Shown one piece after another: positions 29,259 to 49,018 of a stretch of DNA of 64,000 bases. Made by a program: the position numbers and the translations under genes. The notes beneath the pieces were generated by a model, which was not told where the DNA came from, ran no database searches, and saw only the letters and a program-made list of their open reading frames with translations. Source of the DNA: Macrobrachium rosenbergii (taxonomy: Eukaryota; Arthropoda; Malacostraca; Decapoda; Palaemonidae); contig NC_089762.1 in the NCBI RefSeq assembly GCF_040412425.1, positions 16,586,712 through 16,650,711 of the forward strand, read 5' to 3'. Position 1 is the first letter of the stretch; each line of letters opens with the position of its first letter.

Positions 29259-29563
29259 TCCTTCTGCATCCTTCTTGAGTTCTTCCAGCCAATGCCGTGT
29301 TTCATTGCTGGTCAGTTCTTGGGTGCAGTGCTTTGTGTACTGTCAAGTGTTTCCTATTTTTCTGGTCTATGCTGCGGAGTTCAGCCTTCGTCCACTCCAC
29401 TACTCTTGCACTGTATCTGATTACTGGTACTGCGCATGTGTTTATGGCGTTCGTCATGTTTCTGGCACTGAGTTTTGACTATCGCCTTAAGTCTTAGCAT
29501 ATATTCTTTCCTGATCCTGTCCTTCATCTCTTGGTGTTTTATATCCTCTCCTATCATTCTCAG

Positions 29564-30240
29564 TTATTTGTATCCTGTCTCATCTATGTGTTTTATGCTA
29601 TTCCCGTCTGGTAGCTTTATCCCTTCAGGCTTTGTTACTTTGCCTTTTTGTATGTTGACCAAGGCACATTTTTCTATTCCACACTCCACCGTGATATCCC
29701 CAGATACAATCCTTACAGCCTGGATTAGGGTATCTATTTCCTTGATGCTCTTACCACACAGCTTGATGTCGTCCATGAACATCAGATAGTTAATGCTGTT
29801 GCCTCCTTTCTTGAGTTGGTACCCAGCATCAAAGATCCCTCTCCTGATGTCAACCTCTGCTAGTCTTATCCCAGAGCTTGTAAGTACTGTATTCCAGTTG
29901 TGTACTGTATTTTTTAGGAAGCTGATGGCGTTTTCCTCTGCCCCATATATTTTCAGGCATTCTATTAGCCACACGTGCGGTATCATGTCGAAGGCTTTCT
30001 TGTAGTCAATCCATGTCATGCTTAGGTTGGTTCTCCTTCCCTTACTATTCTTCATTGCCATTTTGTCTATCAGGAGCTCGTTTTTTTTATGCCACTAGAC
30101 TTCCTTCTGCAGCCTTTCTGTTGGTGGGGGATGGTGTTTGTATACTCTAGGTAGTTGTATAGCCTTTCACTGATGACACCTGTTAGTAACTTCCACATTA
30201 TTGGTAGGCAGGTGATAGGCTTGTAGTTACTTGCTATATT
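29564..30240 (-). pseudogene. LINE reverse transcriptase, frameshifted and deleted
   Basis: The minus-strand frame starts with SNYKPITCLPIMWKLLTG and YNYLEYTNTIPHQQKGC, typical N-terminal RT fingers of this LINE type. A run of A bases near 30080-30090 breaks the frame. It resumes as LLIDKMAMKNS and continues in the 165-codon frame from 30061. Motif A is visible as MTWIDYKKAFDMIPH, and the YxDD-box equivalent as YLMFMDDIKL. Between them VDIRRGIF joins directly to DAGYQLKKG. In relatives this join normally holds a QGDSLSP motif and about 25-30 residues, so motif B has been deleted. The frame ends at HIDETGYK, and the thumb region downstream is decayed. Confidence 0.88.
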
Positions 30241-30303
30241 TCCCTTTTTTTTGTCTTTCTGTACTAAGGATGTTCACCCTGTGGTCATCCATTTGGGTGC
30301 CTG

Positions 30304-30786
30304 GTGGTTTGTGATACAATGCATGAAAGGGAAACTTTTAGGAGAAAATGCACAGCCATTATTCAAAAGAGTTTTCCAGCTTTAAATCTAAAAATCATCC
30401 CGAAAAATCCCTTAACAATAGGGTCTCTGTTCAGAGTCAAAGACCGGCTCAGTCCTCTGCTTTCGTCCAGCGTCATTTACAAGTATACTTGCCCGGGATG
30501 TGATCACGGGATATACGTGGGATGCACGAGGAGGCTGTTGAAGGTCCGCATAGACTCCCACAGGGGCATAAGTCATAGAACAGGTAGCAGGTTATCTAAT
30601 CCTGAACAATCAAATATACAGAGTCATTCAAAATTATGTAAAACTTATATTGACAGCAAGGATTTTTCCATCTTAGGCCAAGTGCAGAACAACAACGACT
30701 TAACCATCCTAGAATCCATAATTATCAAAAAGACTGTACCGTCGTTAAATACTCAACCGTATTCTGTTAAATTGTTTGTAGCCTAG
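30304..30786 (+). CDS. Penelope-like element C-terminal GIY-YIG endonuclease fragment
   Basis: A 160-codon frame that is intact over this length but represents only the end of a PLE polyprotein. Residues 40-56 (GSLFRVKDRLSPLL) match the linker before the nuclease. A CPGC pair at residues 63-66 is the usual PLE Cys motif. The GIY-YIG core is VIYKYTC (57-63) and GIYVGCTRR (69-77), followed by the conserved Arg82 and His86 in KVRIDSHRG. The frame ends with the family-typical ILESIIIKKTVPSLNTQPYS. The RT domain that should precede it is absent: at about 30300 the sequence switches to the oppositely oriented LINE. The Met at 30304 is therefore not a real start. PLE GIY-YIG nucleases cut target DNA for retrotransposition. 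Confidence 0.88.
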   Translation: MVCDTMHERETFRRKCTAIIQKSFPALNLKIIPKNPLTIGSLFRVKDRLSPLLSSSVIYKYTCPGCDHGIYVGCTRRLLKVRIDSHRGISHRTGSRLSNPEQSNIQSHSKLCKTYIDSKDFSILGQVQNNNDLTILESIIIKKTVPSLNTQPYSVKLFVA

Positions 30787-31070
30787 TTTGGGCAACTGGT
30801 TTTCCTCACTCTGTTTTTATTTATTTATGTTAGTCTTGCTCTTTCTTTCATATAGGTAGGTTGTTTTAAGATTTTAGTGAACCCCTTTTACTTATTATTG
30901 ACTTGTCTTGGAATGAGGTGTTTTGTTTTAAATATTTTTACTACATAAAGAGCTGTTGCCATTGCATTATTTGTTATTGATGTTCGCAAATTATATTTTA
31001 TAGCCTTGAAAATGCGACTTGGAATTCGTCGCGAAACGTCGGCACTGGAAATAAACTGTTAGAGGATGAG
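30787..31070 (+). mobile_element. PLE 3' untranslated region with GAAAC hairpin
   Basis: AT-rich 3' region following the GIY-YIG frame. Near its end a GCGAC/GTCGC stem at about 31013-31031 is followed immediately by GAAAC and GTCGGC, then AATAAA. PLEs are known to carry hammerhead ribozymes. Stem II followed by GAAAC fits that design, but the expected CTGATGA upstream reads CTTGAAAAT, so the motif is degraded or is a different structure. Confidence 0.5.
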
Positions 31071-31128
31071 GATGCTTTTCCTTATTACTTCCTTCGTGAT
31101 GTATACTTCGAGCCTCAGCTTCGGCCCT

Positions 31129-31270
<142 letters not shown>

Positions 31271-31470
31271 TAAATATTATGCTACCAATACCGTTAAATG
31301 TCCAATTCACTATGTCTCGTATAATTTACACCTAAAGAGAATCATTAGTAAGTGCTTCGTCACTGGCAGGATTCGAACCGATGTTTAGTTAGAAACAACA
31401 ATAGCCAGTGACTCTGACCTCTGAGCCAGTTGTCACAGTCACCAGTGCCTATCTTTGTATATTTCTAAGT
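31271..31470 (-). mobile_element. (AT)-tailed tRNA-derived SINE, minus orientation
   Basis: It reads out of the (AT)n tract as GTTAAATGTCCAATTCACTA, then AAGTGCTTCGTCACTGGCAG and GATTCGAACC, the reverse complement of a tRNA B-box (GGTTCGAATC). Beyond it lies TGAGCCAGTTGTCA, an A-box-like segment on the minus strand. Copies at 46.3 and 50.4 kb share the same order. The head is too diverged for a functional tRNA gene. Confidence 0.75.
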
Positions 31471-33160
<1,690 letters not shown>

Positions 33161-33164
33161 TAAA

Positions 33165-33500
33165 TCAAAATCGTGCCTTTCCATTAATGAGGCTGAATCC
33201 TCTATGGATGCAAAGAGGATTCATTGGCTAAATACACTACAGGATAGCCAGTTCCTTGTAGTGCGGCTCTTAGCTGACAAGTCTAAAGACCCCTGCCGTG
33301 TTACTCTGGTTTCTAACCAAAATCATCAGCCAGGCATCCGCTGTCAATGATTTTTGGTGCTCCTCCTGAGCAGGGCCATAATAGTGGTTCCCAGTCCCGG
33401 GCATAAGAAGGTATTAAGAACCTCCAGGTTAAATTGCAAAGTAAGAACCCTGAATCAAACCGGAAAGAGAGAACAAGCAGCAAATAAATTCAAGACATAT
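33165..33500 (+). mobile_element. LINE 5' fragment: start of an APE-type endonuclease ORF
   Basis: A plus-strand frame contains LNCKVRTLNQTGKREQA at about 33427-33480. This resembles the NVRTLNQ-GK signature at the beginning of apurinic-type endonuclease domains of LINEs (the CFDP2-like group). The frame then loses similarity after KFKTYGQD. Upstream sequence from 33165 is less AT-rich and could be the LINE 5' leader. The identification rests on one short motif, so this is a tentative fragment. Confidence 0.4.
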
Positions 33501-33545
33501 GGACAAGACAATAATAACCTTAACGATTTCAATTTACAAACCAAG

Positions 33546-33576
33546 CTTTCAGGAAACCTTCTTTCTCATCATCAGG
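33546..33576 (-). other. Hammerhead-like CTGATGA...GAAA motif
   Basis: On the minus strand CTGATGA (33575-33569) is followed after 18 bases by GAAA (33550-33547), the spacing of a hammerhead ribozyme core. The intervening stem II pairs only weakly (G-C, G-U, A-U, A-U with a mismatch). It lies downstream of a minus-strand PLE RT remnant, the position where PLE ribozymes can occur. Stems I and III were not demonstrated. Confidence 0.3.
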
Positions 33577-34486
33577 GTTCAAAAAAAGTAAACATTAAAA
33601 ATGATACAGTACACCAAACGGTAAAAACTTAAAAATAAAATAGAAATGAAATGAGGAATAATATATCCAAAAACTAATATTTTAATATGCAAAGAAAATA
33701 TACGCATATAAAACTAATATTTAAAATACTTAAATTCTCATAAAGTATGATGATGTTAAAACGTGAAATAATATATACTGCACACAAATATTAAAATAAA
33801 AATGTACAATTAATGCATATAAATAAATACTCAATTAAACATGAATTTACAAACAGCGGCACAAATACGCAAAACACAAACAAACAAATTGCTGCATAAT
33901 ACGGCCACAAAACTTACCGAGTGCGGAGGGAGGGTGCAAAGCCACACTGTTTACACTGTGGTTAAAAGGAAAGGCTGGAATGATCTATTATGCAACATGC
34001 AAGGGAACACAACTCGTTAAATGACTGGGATTTTGGACAGGATGGTTATACACGTACACTATAGGATCACATTGATCCCGAAAGTGTCTATGAATCTGAA
34101 CTTAATGTCTGTTGTTCATTTATTTTTTAAAAGAAGCCCAAAATTTGCATATGGATATAAATCACAAAGAATTCATGAACTTCCATTTATTGTAAGTGTA
34201 AAAGATACATACATTCGTTTCTACTTTATGTGTGATGTTACAGCCAATGGTCTGAATGTTTTATCTGAATATATTATAGTCAGTTTTTCAAACCAGCCCC
34301 ATTCATAACAACTATTTCCAAATGGTATTTGAAAGAGGCAGTTCTTCACAGAATGTAAACCAATCCGTGGAAAGATTAAATGGTGTATAAAACATGTGTT
34401 ACATATATTAACTTTAAATGAAAATAGTCAGTAGCTAAATATAGTTTAACACAAACCTTGACTGCATCCTTCCTGAATATTCCAGT
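33577..34486. other. A-rich non-coding stretch
   Basis: An A/T-rich stretch with a less AT-rich patch at 33898-33960. A 95-codon plus-strand frame at 34021-34308 has no recognised domain. It may be the 3' part of the minus-strand PLE remnant. Confidence 0.4.
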
Positions 34487-34920
34487 TCAAGAAAATCCTA
34501 CATATTTCCTGAAAGCACCATGTCCAGAATAGACATATTTGGGGGTTAATAAAGTACATGTTCTAAAGACAACGTGGCCTGGTGTCTTTCGACAAATAGT
34601 AATAGTATCATCAATAAACCATTTATAAAACAAGGGTTTAGAAGACTCTGGACGCTGACCTAGGGATAAGTTTTCAAAGCGATACATAACAACCCGTCAC
34701 CATATGTTCGATTTATTTATAAACATTAAAAATGAAGTGAGCTGCATTTTTGACCTCTTGAAAAGTTTTACAAAAGGTCGACAGGAATCCATGGGAAACT
34801 CTCTCGTTTTGATGATATAACACCTACAGTTTCTGCAAGGGGAAAATTGGTAAATAATGAGCGAAATTCACAACCGACATTAAAAGTGTTAGGATACTGC
34901 CTGAGAATCTGAGGGACAAA
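34487..34920 (-). pseudogene. Penelope-like reverse transcriptase remnant
   Basis: On the minus strand the decayed frames give CEFRSLFTNFPLAETV near 34870-34820. This is the PLE RT motif that normally reads as a DxxSLFTNVPLxET series, here without the catalytic Asp. Further on, the 66-codon frame 34687-34487 contains KPLFYKWFIDDTITI, the equivalent of the YxDD box in PLEs (Y-R-Y-V-D-D type). Stops and frameshifts separate the pieces, and the linking region is missing. I infer an old PLE copy separate from the GIY-YIG fragment at 30.3 kb, because the strands differ. Confidence 0.65.
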
Positions 34921-34944
34921 CAGAGATTGAGATTATAAAAGTAG

Positions 34945-35275
34945 GCTGTCAAGACAAGCACCGGGGCACTTTCAGCCATTCAGCGCACAAGACAATGAAA
35001 ACAGTGAGTTGGGTATGGACTGTGTGATAAAGATATCCAGAAACTAAAGGAGATCAAGAACAAGGATGTAAAGGAGTAACACTAACAAGTAAAACTTAAG
35101 AGAGGCTGTACAGCAACACTAAAGAACGGAGGCGGAAATGGAAGTACAGAAAAATGGTAAGAAGTAGGTATAGCTAGGGGAAGAAGGGACGGATGCAAAC
35201 ACCCTACTTTTAATGCGTACAGTGAACGAGGTGAGGTGCACTGACGGCACTATTTCCCTACAGAGGACACAGTGA
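34945..35275 (+). repeat. Dispersed decapod-type repeat, copy 4
   Basis: Blocks GGGGCACTTTCAGCCATTCA, GACAATGAAAACAGTGAGTT, ATCCAGAAACTAAAGGAGAT, GTATAGCTAGGGGAAGAAGG, GATGCAAACACCCTACTTTT and GGTGCACTGACGGCACTATT occur in order. It is the most complete 3' end in the window. Confidence 0.82.
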
Positions 35276-35802
35276 TGAATTTTGTGGAGTGTTCATTGGT
35301 TGCAAGGTCACTTAGAAAGGGCACGATAAACATTGCAATTCCATGCTTAGCGGAGTTAAATGCACAGTTAAGGCCTTAATGGAACGTTATTTTTGTGGAC
35401 TCCAGGTAAACCCTATAAGGATGAACTGGTGCTTTGCAGTGATCCGTATATTACATATGATAAAAATGAGTTTTTTTAACCAGGGTTACATAGAATGTAC
35501 CTCACTTATATACAATGATTTTAGGAAACGAAAATCATCGTTATGGGAAAGGGAAATCACGTTGATTATTCTAAAAACGCATCGATCTCATGGAAATTGA
35601 CTTTTTCAAAAAAGTATTAATTGGAAGTTGCCAACATTTTGAAAAACAATTCAGAGAGTAAAAAATTTTTTTTAACTGGGCTTAAAATTTGAGACAAAAT
35701 TCTAGAACCAAAGACGGATGAAATTATTTTTGGGTAAAGGGTATTCCAGAATATGGTTTCCCACCTTGGATATGTCCACAACATGTGTATGTTGAAAAAT
35801 CC

Positions 35803-35803
<1 letters not shown>
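35276..35803. other. AT-rich non-coding stretch
   Basis: No gene or element recognised. The 85-codon plus-strand frame at 35343-35600 has no recognisable domain. Confidence 0.5.
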
Positions 35804-36507
<704 letters not shown>

Positions 36508-36527
36508 TATATGTATATATGTATATG

Positions 36528-36607
<80 letters not shown>

Positions 36608-36620
36608 CGTGTGTGTGTGT
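36508..36620. repeat. (AT)n(GT)n microsatellite
   Basis: GTATAT-rich start, (AT)n, then (GT)n with one GC interruption. Confidence 0.96.
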
Positions 36621-37004
36621 CCCCGTGGGCACTCGTAGGAGAGTGGGCAAGTGTGCGTGCTTATGCACAAGAATATAAAAACTGGAGATATATCTTATGC
36701 TGATTGCGTGCTCTTTAGGCAGTGGTTGTACTGTACTACAAAGGTCAATAGAAATAGGTCAGTGTTTCCTACAATTTGCTTTCTCTTCATATGCGGATGG
36801 CCTACTGCTATTTTTGCAAGAATGCAAAAACATGAAAATGTAAATAAGGTCGTCGTGTGTACTTTGTGTTAAGGGAGCCTCGGGAAAAAGCTCTAAAAGC
36901 AACCTGGGAGAATTGTTCTCGCTTGTTAATCCTTCTCAAATGTTCTGACTGGTCTTTGTGAGTTTTAATATTTACCCAAAAGTGGAAAATTAGGGACAGA
37001 CTCC

Positions 37005-37008
<4 letters not shown>
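36621..37008. other. Unassigned stretch
   Basis: No gene recognised. TACTGTA at 36729-36735 is outside a TA repeat. Confidence 0.5.

Positions 37009-37056
<48 letters not shown>
37009..37056. repeat. (AG)n microsatellite
   Basis: About 48 bp of AG. Confidence 0.96.
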
Positions 37057-38851
<1,795 letters not shown>

Positions 38852-39037
38852 TGTGTGTATGCAATGTATTTTGTATCTCATTTATTCTTTTCATACTTCC
38901 AGGCAAATCATCATTTCGTTAGTAATACAGTGAACCATGGTACGTCACACATTTTAATACATATTTAGTAAAATGTCCAATCCATTTATTGATGAACGCC
39001 TACAAACAGATACTTGAGTTTTACAAATTAGTTACAC

Positions 39038-39041
<4 letters not shown>

Positions 39042-39095
<54 letters not shown>
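39042..39095. repeat. (AG)n microsatellite
   Basis: About 53 bp of AG. Confidence 0.96.
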
Positions 39096-39926
<831 letters not shown>

Positions 39927-39943
39927 TAATGTATATCTCATAT

Positions 39944-40120
39944 TTACAAAGATAAGAACAAGTCCATCTGCCTTTTAATGTCCTCCATCTGAATGTCATT
40001 AACCTCACGGGATCCTTCAACATAATTGATCAGGGCGGTGTTTTCACCCCTAACAATGGCCGTTATGCTAGGGACCAACGAGGGAAGATAACTTCCTTGG
40101 CCATCTTCCATCAAATTTAT
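39944..40120 (-). pseudogene. Unassigned ~58-codon open segment
   Basis: The minus-strand frame lies between two stops. Its protein-like sequence includes SITAIVRGENTALINYVEGS and REVNDIQMEDIKRQMDLFLS. It is followed by a stop, the (AT)n tract, then another protein-like segment on the same strand (39828-39666). It may be part of a decayed element or gene interrupted by microsatellite expansion. I do not recognise the family. Confidence 0.3.
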
Positions 40121-40736
40121 TTATTAAGGAACTTTTATCATCGTCTTTGATACCAGCCTCTTGGAGACAGTTCCCGCAACTCGTAACGCTGAGGGTCACC
40201 AACCACATTACACTGCGAAGCATCTTAAGTCTTTTATTATTACTAAACTGTTTCCAAGATGAGTCACGAAATTGATAGCAACCAGTGTTTAAAAAGAGGA
40301 TGTTCTACTGCTCTAAAACATCTTGCCAATTTGACGATATGTTTCTGACCTTATACAAGGCAATGGTTATTAATCAGATTGTTTGTCTTTATATTCACGT
40401 GTTATTTCCATCAGTATGCTATATAAGTCTCCTCACTCTTGAATATCACTTTTTTTTTTTTTTTCAGCATAAGCGCAGCCTCCTTTTAGTGAGCTAATTT
40501 AGCAATCTAAAGGGTTTTTCGATTTGTGCCTTCAGAATGCGTTCCCTTTATAAACAAGAATAATTTTGGGGAGCATAAGGCACGTACAATTCATGAGAAT
40601 TTCGGCTACTTCTGTTATAAAGAGGATAAGCATACTTCCTTTTTCCGATTCTTAAATAGCTTAGGGACTTACAGTTTCTCTCTCTCTCGTCATCACATTA
40701 TATATATAACTATATATAATTATATATGTATAATTA

Positions 40737-40737
40737 T

Positions 40738-40803
<66 letters not shown>
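40737..40803. repeat. (AT)n microsatellite
   Basis: About 66 bp of AT, preceded by TATATATAACTATATATAAT-type sequence. Confidence 0.96.
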
Positions 40804-40806
<3 letters not shown>

Positions 40807-42361
40807 GATCCATTTTTCAATATCCTGATTTTATGAAAATGATTTCAAGCATTATATTCAGCTTCATTCAGTTTCTACAAAGAAAGAACAATTTTGGCAT
40901 AACCAAAAAAGCTGAAGCAATCTGTCTCCTTTTAAGATCACGATTTATCACATACGTGCGGAAAAATCTTTTAATAAATGTTCTGGTAAATTACACAAAG
41001 CTTTATTTACAAACGTTCCTGAAAACTACTCTAAATCCATTCGCAGAGAGTGAGTGGAATCGAAGACTGAGCGTACATCACCATGAAAAGAATTTGAATA
41101 CACAATGAGTCTCTCTGAGCATTAAACATGTCGACAGCTGGTGATTGGTTAGTGGATTCTGTATCATTTAACCCAAATTCACTGTGCAATGGGGGTTTAT
41201 CAGAACCAGTTGTGGTGTTTTTGAAGACTCAACTCCGAAAGATGCGAAAGAAATCAAGATTTCCTCAAAAGGCAATTCACTATGAAGGTAAAATTATACT
41301 AGACAATCCCTACAGAGGAGTAAAGTCAACTTCCCTCTTTCTCACGGAAACGTCCCTGGGTGTGCGCAACGGTTACCTCGACGACAGTCCAGCACAAAAG
41401 AAACAGAATATAAAACCGAGAAAGAAGCTTCGTCCATGAATGTCTTTACGTGCCAGGGCCTCCGTCTTTTGTTGCAGACCTGGTGGCTCCCGCAAACGTC
41501 TTCTTCCAAGAAAGAAGAAAATAAGCGAAAAAGAGTCAAAATACAAAAACTGTAACCTACTTCTTCAGTGCTTTTTGTTCAATTTACGGTAGCAAAGGTG
41601 TCTTGACCATAAATTTACAGTCGTTGCGGTTCCTATATTTTTTCTCTACCCCACTCTTTTTTCATTCTTTTGTGGGTGTGATCTTAATGGTAAGGTCGCT
41701 CTATCAACTGCTGATGCACGATTACTGTCTCTTTTTCTAAAGGATTCTAGTCAAGGGGTCTGTAATCAGTCAGAAGGCTTGCACTTTTGCTGTTTTTCTC
41801 TTCAGCATATTTCACCCACTAGTTTAAATGGTATCGTACTGGAATCAACTACCATGGTTGGTTAAATGGAATTCATTATGGTATTTGCTTTGTTTGATCA
41901 AGTAATATAAGCTTTGAGGGCAAATACTCCAGAAATTCCTATCTTGAATTAAAAAAAATTTTTTTTACTTGCTTTATAACTGTAACATATATTTTTTTAA
42001 AAAATATGTTACAGTTATAATGCAGGTTAATAAGAAGACTACGCATTTGTAGACGAGATTTAAGACGGCTGAGGCGTTGTCTTAAGTCTCATCAATATCT
42101 AATTAGATTTGGTGACATTATTGTCATGTGAATAATGATTTCCCTCATTTTGATTTGGTTTCAAGAATCAATTTCAACATATTTGATATAAAAAATTTCC
42201 CATCTTCCCTTGGAGTTTCTTGAATTTTTTCTACTTATTTCCTTTGCTAACAGGAATTACACAAGAAGAAATTGCCTTGAATGAACTAAAAGATCCCACA
42301 GATATCTATAAGACACTAATGATACTACTAATTAGCAAAATCTAATTTTCTTTATATATTA
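40804..42361. other. Non-coding stretch
   Basis: No gene recognised. Adjacent plus-strand frames (40833-41108, 41128-41439) are open for 91 and 103 codons but have no recognisable domain, and I do not call them genes. Confidence 0.45.
41974..42020. repeat. Short hairpin
   Basis: TTATAACTGTAACATAT (41974-41990) pairs perfectly with ATATGTTACAGTTATAA (42004-42020) around a short T/A-rich loop. Confidence 0.88.

Positions 42362-45059
<2,698 letters not shown>

Positions 45060-45126
<67 letters not shown>
45060..45126. repeat. (AT)n(GA)n microsatellite
   Basis: (AT)n of about 30 bp followed by (GA)n of about 36 bp. Confidence 0.96.
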
Positions 45127-45129
<3 letters not shown>

Positions 45130-45417
45130 TACGGGTCAATTTTTACCAGATACGTTTGCAACTGTCGTAAACCATGTTGCCCTCTTACCTTCTCGAATTC
45201 TTTGCACTATTTGGATATGCTTTTCACTACAGAGCCTGAGATCCAAATTGAGGAATGTGGAGTAAGTCTGACGTCTGTGGTAAGATTCGAACCCGCATCC
45301 TGAATATTAGAAAGAGGTAGCGTCACCAACCTGATCACTACGGACGTAGCATTGCTTCATGTTCTTGCATTTGGATCTCGGGCTTTGTAGTAGTTATACC
45401 AATTGCACAAACACACA
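45127..45417 (-). mobile_element. tRNA-derived SINE, minus orientation, head-to-head with a second fragment
   Basis: Read from the microsatellite, CAATTTTTACCAGATACGTT, ATGTTGCCCTCTTACCTTCT and GATATGCTTTTCACTACAGA are the reverse complement of the body of the unit at 21.4-22.1 kb. It then reaches a minus-strand tRNA-like head at about 45268-45350. This head has a clear B-box (GGGTTCGAATCTTACC) and an A-box-like TAGTGATCAGGTTGG. After the head comes GTTCTTGCATTTGGATCTCG, the same body in plus orientation, running into (AC)n(AT)n. Two SINE halves therefore meet around the head region. Confidence 0.78.
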
Positions 45418-45426
45418 TATATATAA

Positions 45427-45521
<95 letters not shown>
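45418..45521. repeat. (AC)n(AT)n microsatellite
   Basis: AC-rich start, then about 80 bp of (AT)n, forming the outer end of the SINE arrangement at 45.1-45.4 kb. Confidence 0.96.
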
Positions 45522-45525
<4 letters not shown>

Positions 45526-46188
45526 ATTAAACTCAACGATCCGATTTCATGAAGATCCTAAAATTAGAACTAAATGCAGAGCAAAGCGTGGAATTTCCCT
45601 ATTCACGGCAGCCGTAAGTTTCAGTGTTCCCGAAATTCTCCATGTGTCGATATGGTGGTATTTTTGGGTATTCACAACGATAATACAGTAACTGACAATA
45701 TAAAATAATGAGATGTATTTATTTCTGCTACTGTAAAACATCACTGATCACTCAGAAGCACATTATAAGCTTTAATGACATCCATGGCGAATAGCTAATA
45801 CCAGTTTTAAAAACAAAAAATAGTGGTGAGCACTCATGCAAATTACTAATTCTCGACCACTTCATCTTCATAGTAAAATCCTTATTAGTTAAAAATGTGT
45901 TCTTTTTATCATAGATTTATTCTGTGTGTGGCATTCAGTAAAACTTATTCTTAATGACAAAGAAAACTTAAGAAACGAGTAATTCGTAAACATGTGATTT
46001 GCTTAAATACTTGATTTATTTAAGTAAAAAGGAAAAAAAAGCATAAAATAACAATTCTCCATTTCACGTATTAACAGCATTATCTGTTGTCTTTGCAACA
46101 GGAGTCTAAGAATTTCACAGCGAATGCGACACCGTTTTTGTCGAAGCTGCAAGCTGTCACAGGGACCTGTATACGTGTCAAATATATA
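45522..46188. other. AT-rich non-coding stretch
   Basis: No gene recognised. TACAGTA 45684-45690 and TACTGTA 45729-45735. Confidence 0.5.
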
Positions 46189-48849
<2,661 letters not shown>

Positions 48850-48861
48850 CCAATAGTATAA

Positions 48862-48927
48862 ATTGGATATTAAACGACATATGTAGCTTAATGTTTGTAT
48901 ATAAAATGTCACGGTGATGTAAAAAAA

Positions 48928-48930
<3 letters not shown>
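48862..48930 (+). repeat. Left arm of a SINE inverted repeat enclosing transposon copy 2
   Basis: ATTGGATATTAAACGACATA...GTCACGGTGATGTAAAA...TTC is the reverse complement of 50363-50430 with one substitution and one A-run length difference. It is the 3' end of the (AT)-tailed SINE in plus orientation, followed at once by (AT)n (48931-48992). Confidence 0.92.
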
Positions 48931-49000
<70 letters not shown>

Positions 49001-49018
49001 TATATATACATATATATA
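48931..49018. repeat. (AT)n tract abutting transposon copy 2
   Basis: (AT)n, a short ACACACAC, then TATATACATATATATA directly against the CAGGGTG end of the transposon. Confidence 0.95.

Larger units (their letters stand above)
28485..30300 (-). mobile_element. Non-LTR retrotransposon with restriction-like endonuclease, 5'-truncated
   Basis: On the minus strand, in order, there are: an RT segment (about 30240-29564), a CCHC-like zinc-knuckle region (29258-28998), a restriction-like endonuclease-type C-terminal domain (29017-28679), a short untranslated tail, and an A-rich tail with TAA repeats (poly-T/ATT on the plus strand, 28485-28532). This domain order and the 3' A-rich tail indicate a LINE of the R2/R4/NeSL-like, RLE-bearing kind. 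I recognise the protein as one of the abundant metazoan families of this type, but clade assignment needs a tree. It is truncated at about 30300, has frameshifts and an internal deletion, and is certainly inactive. Confidence 0.9.

Noticed and set aside
29297..30005. Plus-strand frames of 62-104 codons overlapping the LINE
   Set aside because: They are the antisense of the minus-strand RT and endonuclease frames, which carry the recognised motifs.
31340..31470. Possible tRNA gene on the minus strand (also near 45.3, 46.4, 21.6 and 12.5 kb)
   Set aside because: B-box and A-box-like sequences are present, but acceptor and anticodon stems do not pair and each copy is fused to a repeated body. 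They are SINE heads.
41128..41439. 103-codon plus-strand frame
   Set aside because: It has no recognised domain, no supporting splice or promoter signals, and ordinary background composition.
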